Positions 28,665 through 35,997 of a stretch of DNA of 56,673 nucleotides are shown here, in pieces. Every line of letters begins with the position of its first letter. Within the stretch, counting starts at the first letter, position 1. This DNA is from Acidobacteriota bacterium (GTDB lineage Bacteria; Acidobacteriota; Terriglobia; Bryobacterales; Bryobacteraceae): NCBI GenBank assembly GCA_005808865.1, contig SYKU01000392.1, positions 1-56,673 on the forward strand. The letters are read 5' to 3'. Position numbers and translations under genes: made by a program. The notes beneath the pieces were generated by a model that worked only from the letters and a program-made list of their open reading frames with translations, searched no databases and was not told the origin of the DNA.

Positions 28665-28703
28665 AGGCCTCCCGGCCTCGATTCGTCAGGCGCGCGAACG
28701 CCC
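28665..28703. repeat. Second copy of the aggcctcccggcct repeat
   Basis: 'taggcctcccggcctcgatt' followed by 'cgtcaggcgcgcgaacg', direct relative of 28484-28506. The plus-strand gene at 28728 starts shortly after it. Confidence 0.45.
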
Positions 28704-28727
28704 TCAACCCCACGATAAAATCATCCA

Positions 28728-29417
28728 ATGCGCACTAGCGCCGTCCTCTCGCTCCTCGCCCTCCGCGCCTTCGCGCAAACGGTCGAAATCCGTTCCGAAT
28801 TCTGGACACCCACGCTCACCCCTGCCCGGGAAATCATCTCGCCCGCCGTCGCCCGCAGTGCCTTCGCCACTTTTCGGGTCATCGCCAAAGGGGCTGCGAA
28901 GTACAATCTGTGCGTCGCGGCGAATCCCGACGACATCTTCAGAGTCAGCGTCTATGGCTCCGACAACGAGCCCCTGCCCATGCCCTGCGCGGACGGCCTC
29001 ACCGAACACACGCTCACCATGGACGTCTGGACGCCCGCAGACGCGCCTGTTGCCCGCATCCGCCTCGAAGCACAGATGTGGTTCGACGACCGCTGGATCA
29101 TCTACCCGCTCGAGGTCCGCGTGCAGGACGCCCTTGTGCCCGAGAAGCGTACCGAAGGGTGGTCCGGCTATCTGTGCGGCAAGCCCGGCCCCAAACCCGC
29201 CGGGCAGAGCAAGACCGAGCGTAACTACCGCCAGGACGTAGCCATGTCCCGCTCCCTCGAACCCCGCCTGAGCCGCGACACTCTCGTCCGCGAGATCGTC
29301 ACGCGCCTGGGAGCGGCCACTCCGGAGGCTTGGTGCAAAGCCCCGCGCATGCCGCCCGGCGAACAATATCTTTTGCTCCGCGATTACCTCTACTCGGTCG
29401 CGCAACCGGTACAATAA
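28728..29417 (+). CDS. Secreted hypothetical protein
   Basis: 229 residues with a short signal peptide ('TSAVLSLLALRAFAQ'). The middle is a beta-rich domain ('FATFRVIAKGAAKYNLCVAA', 'EHTLTMDVWTPADAPVARIR', 'WFDDRWIIYPLEVRVQDA') and the C-terminal 90 residues are helical and charged. No known enzyme motif is seen. It may be a periplasmic binding or assembly protein. ATG 28728 is the only sensible start. The next gene follows after 6 bases, so they form an operon. Confidence 0.75.
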   Translation: MRTSAVLSLLALRAFAQTVEIRSEFWTPTLTPAREIISPAVARSAFATFRVIAKGAAKYNLCVAANPDDIFRVSVYGSDNEPLPMPCADGLTEHTLTMDVWTPADAPVARIRLEAQMWFDDRWIIYPLEVRVQDALVPEKRTEGWSGYLCGKPGPKPAGQSKTERNYRQDVAMSRSLEPRLSRDTLVREIVTRLGAATPEAWCKAPRMPPGEQYLLLRDYLYSVAQPVQ

Positions 29418-29423
29418 GGTCTC

Positions 29424-30491
29424 ATGAAGCGAATTGTCCTGACTATCCTTGCGTTTGCCGTCCTCGCGGCCAGTTGCTCCGCCCAGCCTAAGATCGAAAC
29501 CGGCGAAATCAACGGCGCGAAATTCCGCATCGACGTGCCCGAAAATTGGAACGGCGTGCTCCTGATGTATTGCCACGGCTATAGCCCGTCCGCCGGGGTT
29601 TTCGACGCAGCAAAGCCGAGTCCGATTCTCGCCGCGCTTCCGGGTTACGCCGTCGCGCAATCGGGCTATTCGGCCGGCGGCTGGGCGATTCAGGAGGCCC
29701 TCAACGATACCGAAGCGCTGAGGCGTTATTTCACGCGCAAGTACGGCGCGCCGAAAGAGACCTATGTCACCGGCCACTCCATGGGCGGTTTCCTCACCAT
29801 GACGATTCTCGAGCGCTTCCCCAACTCCTACGATGGCGGCCTCGCACTCTGCGGACCTCTCGCGCCGGCGGCGTGGTTCATGGCACGCCGAGTCTTCGAT
29901 ATGGCCGTCGTCTTCGCCTACTACTTCCCGGACGCGCTCCCTTCGCCGGATAAAGTGCCGGCGGACTACGCGATGTCACCTGCGCTAAATTCCCGCATTG
30001 AAAGGCTGCTCGACGACAAGCCGGACTCCGCCGGCGCGTTCCGCCGCTATACCAACATCAAGACGAATAAGGAAGCAGCCGCGACCGTCGCGTTTTTCAC
30101 TTATATACTGAAAGACCTTCAGCAGCGCGGCGGCGGCAATCCCTTCGACAACCGCAACACCATCTACGACGGCACGCCGGACGACAACGCGGTCAACGAC
30201 GGCGTGAAGCGTTACAAATCCGACGCCCGCGCGGCCGAGTACGTCCGCACCTGGTATACGCCTACCGGAAAGCTGACCCGCCCAATGCTCGCCATCCACA
30301 CGACCTACGATCCGCTGGTTCCGCCCTGGGTGCCCGATCAGTACCAGACGATTTCGGAACTGGGCGGCGGCGCATCCATGTTCGTGCAGCAATACGTGAA
30401 GCGCGACGGCCACTGCGCCATCGCGCCGCAGGAAATCGGACGCGGTTTCGGGCAGTTGCGCGAGTGGAAGTCGAAGGGTGTGCGCCCCTAG
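29424..30491 (+). CDS. Secreted alpha/beta-hydrolase
   Basis: 355 residues with an export signal ('ILAFAVLAASCSAQ'); the Cys could make it a lipoprotein, though the lipobox is imperfect. Alpha/beta-hydrolase landmarks: 'VLLMYCHGYSPSAG' (oxyanion His-Gly), the nucleophile elbow 'VTGHSMGGFLTM' (G-H-S-M-G-G), the acid in 'HTTYDPLVPP' and the catalytic His in 'VKRDGHCAIA'. An insertion between about residues 150 and 260 forms the lid. Likely an esterase or peptidase acting in the periplasm. Translationally close to the preceding secreted protein. Confidence 0.88.
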   Translation: MKRIVLTILAFAVLAASCSAQPKIETGEINGAKFRIDVPENWNGVLLMYCHGYSPSAGVFDAAKPSPILAALPGYAVAQSGYSAGGWAIQEALNDTEALRRYFTRKYGAPKETYVTGHSMGGFLTMTILERFPNSYDGGLALCGPLAPAAWFMARRVFDMAVVFAYYFPDALPSPDKVPADYAMSPALNSRIERLLDDKPDSAGAFRRYTNIKTNKEAAATVAFFTYILKDLQQRGGGNPFDNRNTIYDGTPDDNAVNDGVKRYKSDARAAEYVRTWYTPTGKLTRPMLAIHTTYDPLVPPWVPDQYQTISELGGGASMFVQQYVKRDGHCAIAPQEIGRGFGQLREWKSKGVRP

Positions 30492-30516
30492 GACCAGACC
30501 GCCATGCGAAATAGTG

Positions 30517-30590
30517 CAGCGGGGCAGGCGATCGTTTGCCATCGCCTGGCGTCTTCCGCGAAAATGGCTGCCCACAGAAGGCAATGGTCC
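30517..30590. repeat. Possible relative of intergenic repeat C
   Basis: Between the hydrolase and the AddB-like gene: 'gcggggcaggcgatcgtttg' followed by 'ccatcgcctggcg' and 'ggctgcccacagaaggcaat'. The gcaggc/cgtttgcc core resembles the minus strand of the repeats near rnc. No gene is seen here. Confidence 0.3.
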
Positions 30591-30628
30591 GCCCCAAGCT
30601 CACGACAGGGCCATTTCGCAGGTCCTAA

Positions 30629-33238
30629 ATGAAACTGCTGAGCGACAGCCTGGAGCAACTACGTGCCGCTCTCGCGCGCGGCGATGACAGCTTCCGGCTG
30701 ATCGTTCCGACAGCCACCATGGCGGAGCATGTGCGCAACCTCATTGCGCGCGAGGGCTTTCTGCTGCGCAGAGGCGTAGTCGGCACGCTTTCGAAATTCC
30801 TCGAGCCGTGGGTTGAGGAACTGCCGCAAATCTCGGGCCCGCTCCTCTATCTGCTCGTCGATGAAGTGGTGGGGCGATTGAAACGGCCGGAGTTCGCGCG
30901 CGCCGCCCACTTTCCGGGATTCGGAGTGGCGCTCGCGCGGATGATCGAAGAACTTTCCGCGGCGGGATGCGACCCGCCGGCCCTTTCGGAATTCGTGGCT
31001 GAAACGGAGGCACCGGTCCCGCTTGGGGCGGCCTTCGCCGCCGTCTACCGCGAGGTTGAGATTGAGTTGATCGCACGCGGTGTGGGAATGCGCGCCACTC
31101 GGTTGCGGCGGGCCGCGGCGGCGATCCGGAGGTCCGGCACGGGCGCGGTGAAGTCGGTCTGGCTCGAAGGCTTCTACCGCATCAACGCGCCGGAGCGCGA
31201 TTTGATCGACGCGCTTCGCAGGCATGCGGACGTTACGGTGGCGCCGCCTTCGGACGAATTCGAAAGGCCGGGGGTGCGCACGGAATTGGTCACCGCACCG
31301 GTCATCGAGCGCGAGGCGGACGAGATCGCGCGCCGTATTCGTGAGCACGCCGAAGCCGGCCGTGAGTTCCAGGAAATCGGCGTGATTCTCCGCAATCCCG
31401 ATATCTACACGCCGCTGCTCGCCGCCACCTTCGAACGCTTCGGAATTCCGGCGCGGTTCTATTTTTCCACGCCGCTCAGCGACCACGGATCGGTCCGGTA
31501 TCTCACAGCCGCGGTCGACGCGATGTTAGGCGGGTGGGACCACGCCCTGGTGCTTGGGGCCATGCGAATGGGAGCTTCGGGCTTTGGCGTGACCGGCGCG
31601 ATGGACTGGTTCGATTTCGAAGTTCGCAAGCAACTGCCCGGGCGCGGAATCGAGGCCTTGCGCGAGATCGTCACAATGGGCGCCGAATCGCGCGCCAGTC
31701 TCCTGCGCTTGCTCGACTCGCTGTCAGACCTCGAAAACTTACGCGTTGACACATCGCATTCTCCAAAAGAGTGGGCCACGCGCACCCGGTCGCTCGCCGC
31801 ACGCGCCCGTCTCGCTCGGCCCAAGGACGGAATTTCCTGGAGCGAGGTGGCGGTGAGCCGCGGCCAGGCCGAAGCGTTGCGCGCCTTTGAGGCGGCCATG
31901 GACGACGCAGCGGATTCCTTTCCAGGCGACCGGGTGCGGTTCGACGAATTCTGGCGGCGCGCGAAGGCGGTTCTTCGCCTTACCCCGTTGCGCGTGGCGG
32001 ACCACCGCCGTAACGTCGTCCACGTGATGAGCGCTTATGAAGCGCGACAGTGGGAACTGCCGGTTGTCTTCGTGTGCGGGCTTCTCGAACGCCAGTTCCC
32101 CAGACATTCGCACCCCGACCCGTTCTTTGGTGACAGGGCCCGCCTGGCGCTCAAGGAGCGCGGCATCGCCGTACGGACTCCGCTCGAAATGGACGAAGAC
32201 GAAGCGCTGCTCTTCCACATCGCCGTGACGCGCGCCACCTCGGAATTGACGCTCAGCTACCCGGAGATGGACGCCCGCGGCGAGCGCAATCTCCCGTCGC
32301 TTTTTCTGGACCGGTTCGCGGTCGCGCCTATCGCCGCACTCCCGGTTTCGACGCGTCGTGCCAGCCCTCACCCGTTTCAGCGGGGCCTCGGCGCAATTCG
32401 CGATGAGGCACTATTGAATGTCCTGGGCGCGCAGCATGAGGTCATGAAGCCGACCGCGCTTGAGAGCTTCCTTCAATGCCCGTTTCAGTTCTTCGGAATC
32501 TATACGCTGAAGCTGCGGTCCGCACCTCCGCGTCCGGAGGACCGTCTGGACTCCCGCGTGCTGGGCACGATCGTGCATCGCGTTCTGGCGGAGTGGACTC
32601 CCGCCCGGCCGCCGATCGAACCGCTGTTCGGACGGATCTTCGAAGAGGTATGCACGAAGGAACATGTGCCCCCCGGCTACCGGCGCGAAGCACTGGGGCA
32701 GCAACTGCTTCAGGACTTGCTCCGCATGACAGCGGACGAAAAGCTTCCGGCCGCCGTCGCCAGCGAAACGGAAGTGAGCTTCGAAGAGCAAATCGGCGGC
32801 GTCATGGTGCGAGGACGCATCGACCGCATTGACCGGCTCCCGAGCGGCCGGTCGCTCGTGGTGGACTACAAGTACAGCCTGCAAATGCAGAAGTACGTAA
32901 AGAACGACAACTCGCTGCAGGGGCCGCTCTACGCGATCGCGGCGGAACGGCTGGGACACGACGTGGCTGCAATGCTCTACTGCGGCGTGCGCGGCGGAAC
33001 GCGCGACAGCGTGCTGTACACCGGTTGGACAGACGGGTTGCCAGAACTGAAGGGCACCTACCTTCCGCTTACGCAAGAGTGGTTAACCGCGGCGGCTGCG
33101 AAAGTCGGGACGGCCGCCGCGGAGATCCGGGAAGGCCGCGTCGCGCCGAAGCCATTCTCAACGGCACCGTGCCGGTACTGCGACTACCGGGACGTCTGCC
33201 GCTATGAAGCGGAGGAAGCGGTTACGGCGGGAGCCTAG
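30629..33238 (+). CDS. AddB-like PD-(D/E)XK nuclease family protein
   Basis: 869 residues. The N-terminal two thirds resembles an inactivated superfamily I helicase as in AddB: 'FRLIVPTATMAEHVRNLIAR' at the start without a Walker A loop, 'FQEIGVILRNPDIYTPLLAA', and 'VMSAYEARQWELPVVFVCGL' (motif resembling helicase V/VI). The C-terminal nuclease has 'GRIDRIDRLPSGRSLVVDYK' (D...DxK, Lys near residue 747). Four Cys suitable for the AddB Fe-S cluster are visible, one at about 617 ('SFLQCPFQFFG') and three in 'CRYCDYRDVC' near 848. It probably acts in double-strand-break processing with an AddA-type helicase, which is not in this window. Shorter than classical AddB (about 1150). Confidence 0.85.
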   Translation: MKLLSDSLEQLRAALARGDDSFRLIVPTATMAEHVRNLIAREGFLLRRGVVGTLSKFLEPWVEELPQISGPLLYLLVDEVVGRLKRPEFARAAHFPGFGVALARMIEELSAAGCDPPALSEFVAETEAPVPLGAAFAAVYREVEIELIARGVGMRATRLRRAAAAIRRSGTGAVKSVWLEGFYRINAPERDLIDALRRHADVTVAPPSDEFERPGVRTELVTAPVIEREADEIARRIREHAEAGREFQEIGVILRNPDIYTPLLAATFERFGIPARFYFSTPLSDHGSVRYLTAAVDAMLGGWDHALVLGAMRMGASGFGVTGAMDWFDFEVRKQLPGRGIEALREIVTMGAESRASLLRLLDSLSDLENLRVDTSHSPKEWATRTRSLAARARLARPKDGISWSEVAVSRGQAEALRAFEAAMDDAADSFPGDRVRFDEFWRRAKAVLRLTPLRVADHRRNVVHVMSAYEARQWELPVVFVCGLLERQFPRHSHPDPFFGDRARLALKERGIAVRTPLEMDEDEALLFHIAVTRATSELTLSYPEMDARGERNLPSLFLDRFAVAPIAALPVSTRRASPHPFQRGLGAIRDEALLNVLGAQHEVMKPTALESFLQCPFQFFGIYTLKLRSAPPRPEDRLDSRVLGTIVHRVLAEWTPARPPIEPLFGRIFEEVCTKEHVPPGYRREALGQQLLQDLLRMTADEKLPAAVASETEVSFEEQIGGVMVRGRIDRIDRLPSGRSLVVDYKYSLQMQKYVKNDNSLQGPLYAIAAERLGHDVAAMLYCGVRGGTRDSVLYTGWTDGLPELKGTYLPLTQEWLTAAAAKVGTAAAEIREGRVAPKPFSTAPCRYCDYRDVCRYEAEEAVTAGA

Positions 33239-33255
33239 CCGAATGACCCTTCGGC
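33238..33255 (+). terminator. Hairpin directly after the AddB-like gene
   Basis: GCCGAA-TGACCC-TTCGGC forms a 6-bp stem at the stop codon; there is no U-run, so termination is uncertain. Confidence 0.3.
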
Positions 33256-33728
33256 TGCTGCCGTGCGAGGAGTGTGTGGGCGATATTTCGCTTCGCGAGG
33301 GCCGCGTCGCGCCGAAGCGTTTCTCAACCGCCCGTGCGTGGACGCTCGCGATGATCGCCCCAGAAGTAGCGGTTATGGAACCGTCAGCGCGGCTCCTGCA
33401 AAGGCCAACTCGCCCAAGAAAAGAGAATGCCGAACGAGGCAGTTCCAAGTCGTCGAGGCAGCGTACCCGCCATTTCGGAAATTTGTCCAAAACCAAAATC
33501 GCAAACCGTGACCCGCGCCCGGAAGGCCGTTTCAAACGGATCGTCTTCCAACCCGGTCTCACTATGCATCAAGTCCGCTCCGATAGGGAAGCCATCGAAT
33601 TGGGCAACCTGAAATAACCGGAGGGCACGGTCCTGTCACTCATGAGCATGACCGGGGCAGAGTACACGACGCCAACATACCCGGCGAGATTGTTACCGGT
33701 GAGGCGCCTTCTTCGAATTAGAACGTGG
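33256..33728. other. Gene-free stretch with a short duplicated segment of the AddB-like gene
   Basis: No frame here looks like a gene on either strand. 33294-33341 closely matches 33128-33175 at the end of the AddB-like gene (shared core 'ggccgcgtcgcgccgaagc' and 'ttctcaac'), so this is at least partly a decayed duplication. Minus-strand fragments such as 'VPSGYFRLPNSMASLSERT' may be further debris. Confidence 0.4.
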
Positions 33729-34937
33729 CTACGTCGATTGCCGGCAATCCGCGCTCTCCCCGGGCAACACATCAATCCCCAGAGGGTCGTGATCCGACAG
33801 CGGCCACCCTTCCCTCACGTCGTGGATCACCACAGGAGCTTCCACACGCGCGCCTCGAGTCGCAAACCAGTCCAGCTTCAGGGGACATTTTCCTCCATGG
33901 TTCCTCAGTGCCCATCGAATAAAGGCGAAGCACCAGCCGGGCACCCAGTCCCCAAGGCTCTTTCTCTTGCTGGGATTCTCGACGTCGTAGCTGACTGTGT
34001 ATTCTCCATCGACGTTACAATTGCGGAAGTCGAACCCCCGCGATTCCAGCAGTTCGAACAACTCCCGCTCGAACAGCCGCTCTGGGTGAAGATAGTGGTT
34101 CCGTATCACGTGATCGACGCCCATGAACACGCGCAGCCAGAATCCGGCAATCGCCGGAAAAGCACTGGTCGAGTCGTAGGTGCTCGTATTCCAGTCGCCT
34201 CCAAGGACTACGGGCAGTCGCGGTGTTTCAATCGCGTCGAGCGCATCGAGCACTTCCCGCATCTGGTCGCGGCGGTGGTTTTGCGACGACTGGGCGTCGA
34301 GGTGAACCGATACCGCGGTGACCGCATAGTTCGGAAAATCGATATCGGCCGCAACCGCGGTTGGACATCCGAGGCGTTGCTCGCGCCCGGCGATCTTGTC
34401 CATGCTGTTTCTCATCTGAATTCCACGCGGGTTGCGGATCGGGTAACGGCTCAGAATGGCGTCTCCATGCAGACCGATTTCGTTCTCCCCGGGGAGGTCG
34501 AACTCCGCGCCCGAACCTTTCGTCAGGTTGAGATACGTAGGAACGAAAACGTATGCAAAGCCTAATTCGCGGGCCAGGGTCTGGGCAACGTGATGGTTCC
34601 CCGATCTGGCCATTCCGATGTCCGTTTCCGTCAGAAGGAGCACGTCGCAACTGCTGAGGTAGGGATGCTGCCGGAACGCCCGGATCTGCCCTTCGATCTC
34701 GGTACCGCGTTCGACGTTCCAGGCAAGGAACCTGTAACGCGGCCGCGCGGGGGCGGCTTCCAAGCGGTAGTCGGCTGTTTCCGGAGCCGCAAGAACGTCA
34801 CGAATCAGCGGTTCGATCGAGCGATAGACGGGGTGCGCCTCGAGTTCCCGCCAAGACCGGCACCGGGCCAGGACCGGGAAATGAGGCTTGATCCGCTCTC
34901 TAATCGTCTGGTAGATTTCTTCAGGCGTGCTTGGCAT
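33729..34937 (-). CDS. Endonuclease/exonuclease/phosphatase (EEP) family protein
   Basis: 402 residues, no clear signal peptide, so cytoplasmic. The EEP fold landmarks are in order: 'YRFLAWNVERGTEIEGQI' (Asn), 'DVLLLTETDIGMARSG' (metal Glu), 'VTAVSVHLDAQSSQNH', 'VVLGGDWNTSTYDS' (D-x-N), 'LKLDWFATRG' (L-D) and the terminal 'WPLSDHDPLGIDV' (S-D-H). All catalytic residues seem present. The family covers nucleases, phosphodiesterases and sphingomyelinase-type enzymes; which one is not clear. ATG 34937. Confidence 0.88.
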   Translation of the reverse strand: MPSTPEEIYQTIRERIKPHFPVLARCRSWRELEAHPVYRSIEPLIRDVLAAPETADYRLEAAPARPRYRFLAWNVERGTEIEGQIRAFRQHPYLSSCDVLLLTETDIGMARSGNHHVAQTLARELGFAYVFVPTYLNLTKGSGAEFDLPGENEIGLHGDAILSRYPIRNPRGIQMRNSMDKIAGREQRLGCPTAVAADIDFPNYAVTAVSVHLDAQSSQNHRRDQMREVLDALDAIETPRLPVVLGGDWNTSTYDSTSAFPAIAGFWLRVFMGVDHVIRNHYLHPERLFERELFELLESRGFDFRNCNVDGEYTVSYDVENPSKRKSLGDWVPGWCFAFIRWALRNHGGKCPLKLDWFATRGARVEAPVVIHDVREGWPLSDHDPLGIDVLPGESADCRQST

Positions 34938-34983
34938 TGATCGTCGACAGAGGGTACGGGCGAAGTGCGCGCCGCAAGAGCGA

Positions 34984-35013
34984 TTGACAAATCGTGCGAA
35001 CCATAATTACCAT
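34984..35013 (+). promoter_or_regulatory. Sigma-70-like promoter of a small transcript
   Basis: Perfect TTGACA at 34984-34989, an 18-base spacer and TACCAT at 35008-35013 (4/6 of the -10 consensus; CATAAT overlaps just before). It points into a region with no ordinary gene but with an extended ribosome-binding site and hairpins. Confidence 0.55.
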
Positions 35014-35045
35014 GATGAGTGAAAAAGGAGGTGGTCCAGAAGACG

Positions 35046-35087
35046 ATGAGTTATTCCAGTAGACCGCGAGAGGTGGCCGGCTGTTGA
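35046..35087 (+). CDS. Candidate 13-residue peptide with extended Shine-Dalgarno
   Basis: ATG 35046 to TGA 35085-35087 encodes M-S-Y-S-S-R-P-R-E-V-A-G-C. The preceding 'aaaaaggaggtggtcc' (35022-35036) is almost fully complementary to the 3' end of bacterial 16S rRNA, much longer than any other site in the window, although the spacing to the ATG is long (about 9-14 bases). The peptide ends in Cys; the stop overlaps a small hairpin (ggctg/cagcc, 35080-35095). It could be a leader peptide controlling a downstream structure, or a functional micropeptide. Function not known. Confidence 0.45.
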   Translation: MSYSSRPREVAGC

Positions 35088-35171
35088 TTCAGCCGTTCCG
35101 ACGTTGCCGGCTTCGTTTCAGTTACGAGGCCATGTTCCGGTGGACCGGCCGCTTCGTCGCTTGTTGAAAAT

Positions 35172-35234
35172 GCCCGCCTGCTTACGCAGCGGGCGACGCT
35201 CGTGAGCCGCCGTTTGTTTTCCGGCGGCCACGAG
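35172..35234 (+). ncRNA. Two adjacent stable hairpins in a probable structured RNA
   Basis: Hairpin 1: GCCCGC (35172-35177) with GCGGGC (35189-35194). Hairpin 2: CTCGTG + GCCGCCG (35199-35212) with CGGCGGC + CACGAG (35222-35234), 13 pairs interrupted by one bulged A. Neither is followed by a U-run, so a simple terminator is unlikely. They lie downstream of the promoter and peptide above, inside a 0.7-kb gap. Confidence 0.45.
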
Positions 35235-35312
35235 ATTCCAGCCTGGGCTTCCCGCCTTCAGTTTGCATTGTTCCGCGAATTCCCATACAACTGCTGACAC
35301 TGTGCGTTCGCC

Positions 35313-35455
35313 ATGAGTACTTACCTACCCCGTCGCTCGCGTCCTGCGGGCCCGTTTTGAAGAAGCGGTTCTCTCTCGGGCTGGGCTTCCTCCCATCCTA
35401 CATGCACCTGCTCGAAGACGCTCACGGACGCCGCCGACGGCCGGTGGAACGGTGA
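35313..35455 (+). CDS. Two overlapping candidate micro-ORFs
   Basis: ATG 35313 to TGA 35360 encodes 15 residues (M-S-T-Y-L-P-R-R-S-R-P-A-G-P-F). Its stop overlaps a TTG (35357) that begins a 32-residue frame (L-K-K-R-F-S-L-G-L-G-F-L-P-S-Y-M ... R-R-R-R-P-V-E-R) ending at 35455. The TTGA overlap would allow coupled translation. There is no Shine-Dalgarno before 35313, so this is weak. The remaining bases to 35646 show no gene. Confidence 0.2.
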
Positions 35456-35646
35456 ACCAGATTCCAGCAATCGCCTGAATCCAATTCAGCCGCGGGTAGA
35501 CACATATTGTTGTCCGAGTGTATTTCTCCCCCGCGCGGCCAATCCGAATGGTGAGAGCCGCGTCGGGCACAGCCCATCGGCTTGCGAATTGCCGATCCCA
35601 AGTGAGGCCTGCGACGCTATCCACTGCACGGGGCTACAATGGCGGA

Positions 35647-35997
35647 ATGAGGTTCGTGCGCGCGGCCATCGGCGGCTCCATCCTGTTATTCCAGGTGGTC
35701 ATGATCGGCTACGCGCGCTTCGTGCCGTCCCGCTATTTCTGCTGGGCACCCTACGACACTCAGACGGAATATTGGATTTCGGCCTCCGTCAACGGACGGC
35801 CGCTTACCGGAGCGGAAATCCGGGCTCGATACCGCCGCGCCGGTCACGGATTCGACAACCGGTCGCCACAACACGTAATCGACATCCTACAAGGCGTCGA
35901 AGAGCGAACCGCCGCGGATGCGCGGGCCGAGGTGTCCTTGAAGTACCGTGTGAACGGCAAGGAGGAGCGGGAATGGCGATTAACCTCCAGCCGGTGA
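35647..35997 (+). CDS. Small hypothetical protein with N-terminal membrane anchor
   Basis: 116 residues. One N-terminal hydrophobic segment ('AAIGGSILLFQVVMIGYARF') is followed by a soluble part with 'FCWAPYDTQTEYWISASVNG', 'AEIRARYRRAGHGFDNRSPQ' and 'HVIDILQGVEERTAADARAE'. ATG 35647 starts the conserved text, and a TACAAT just upstream (35635) may be its -10 box. It overlaps the start of the HTTM-DUF393 gene by 25 bases, so the two products are probably made together and may form a complex. Family not recognised. Confidence 0.75.
   Translation: MRFVRAAIGGSILLFQVVMIGYARFVPSRYFCWAPYDTQTEYWISASVNGRPLTGAEIRARYRRAGHGFDNRSPQHVIDILQGVEERTAADARAEVSLKYRVNGKEEREWRLTSSR

Noticed and set aside
35118-35300. 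Minus-strand 60-codon frame in the 35-kb element
   Set aside because: No start signal and it covers the hairpins; a structured RNA explains the sequence better.
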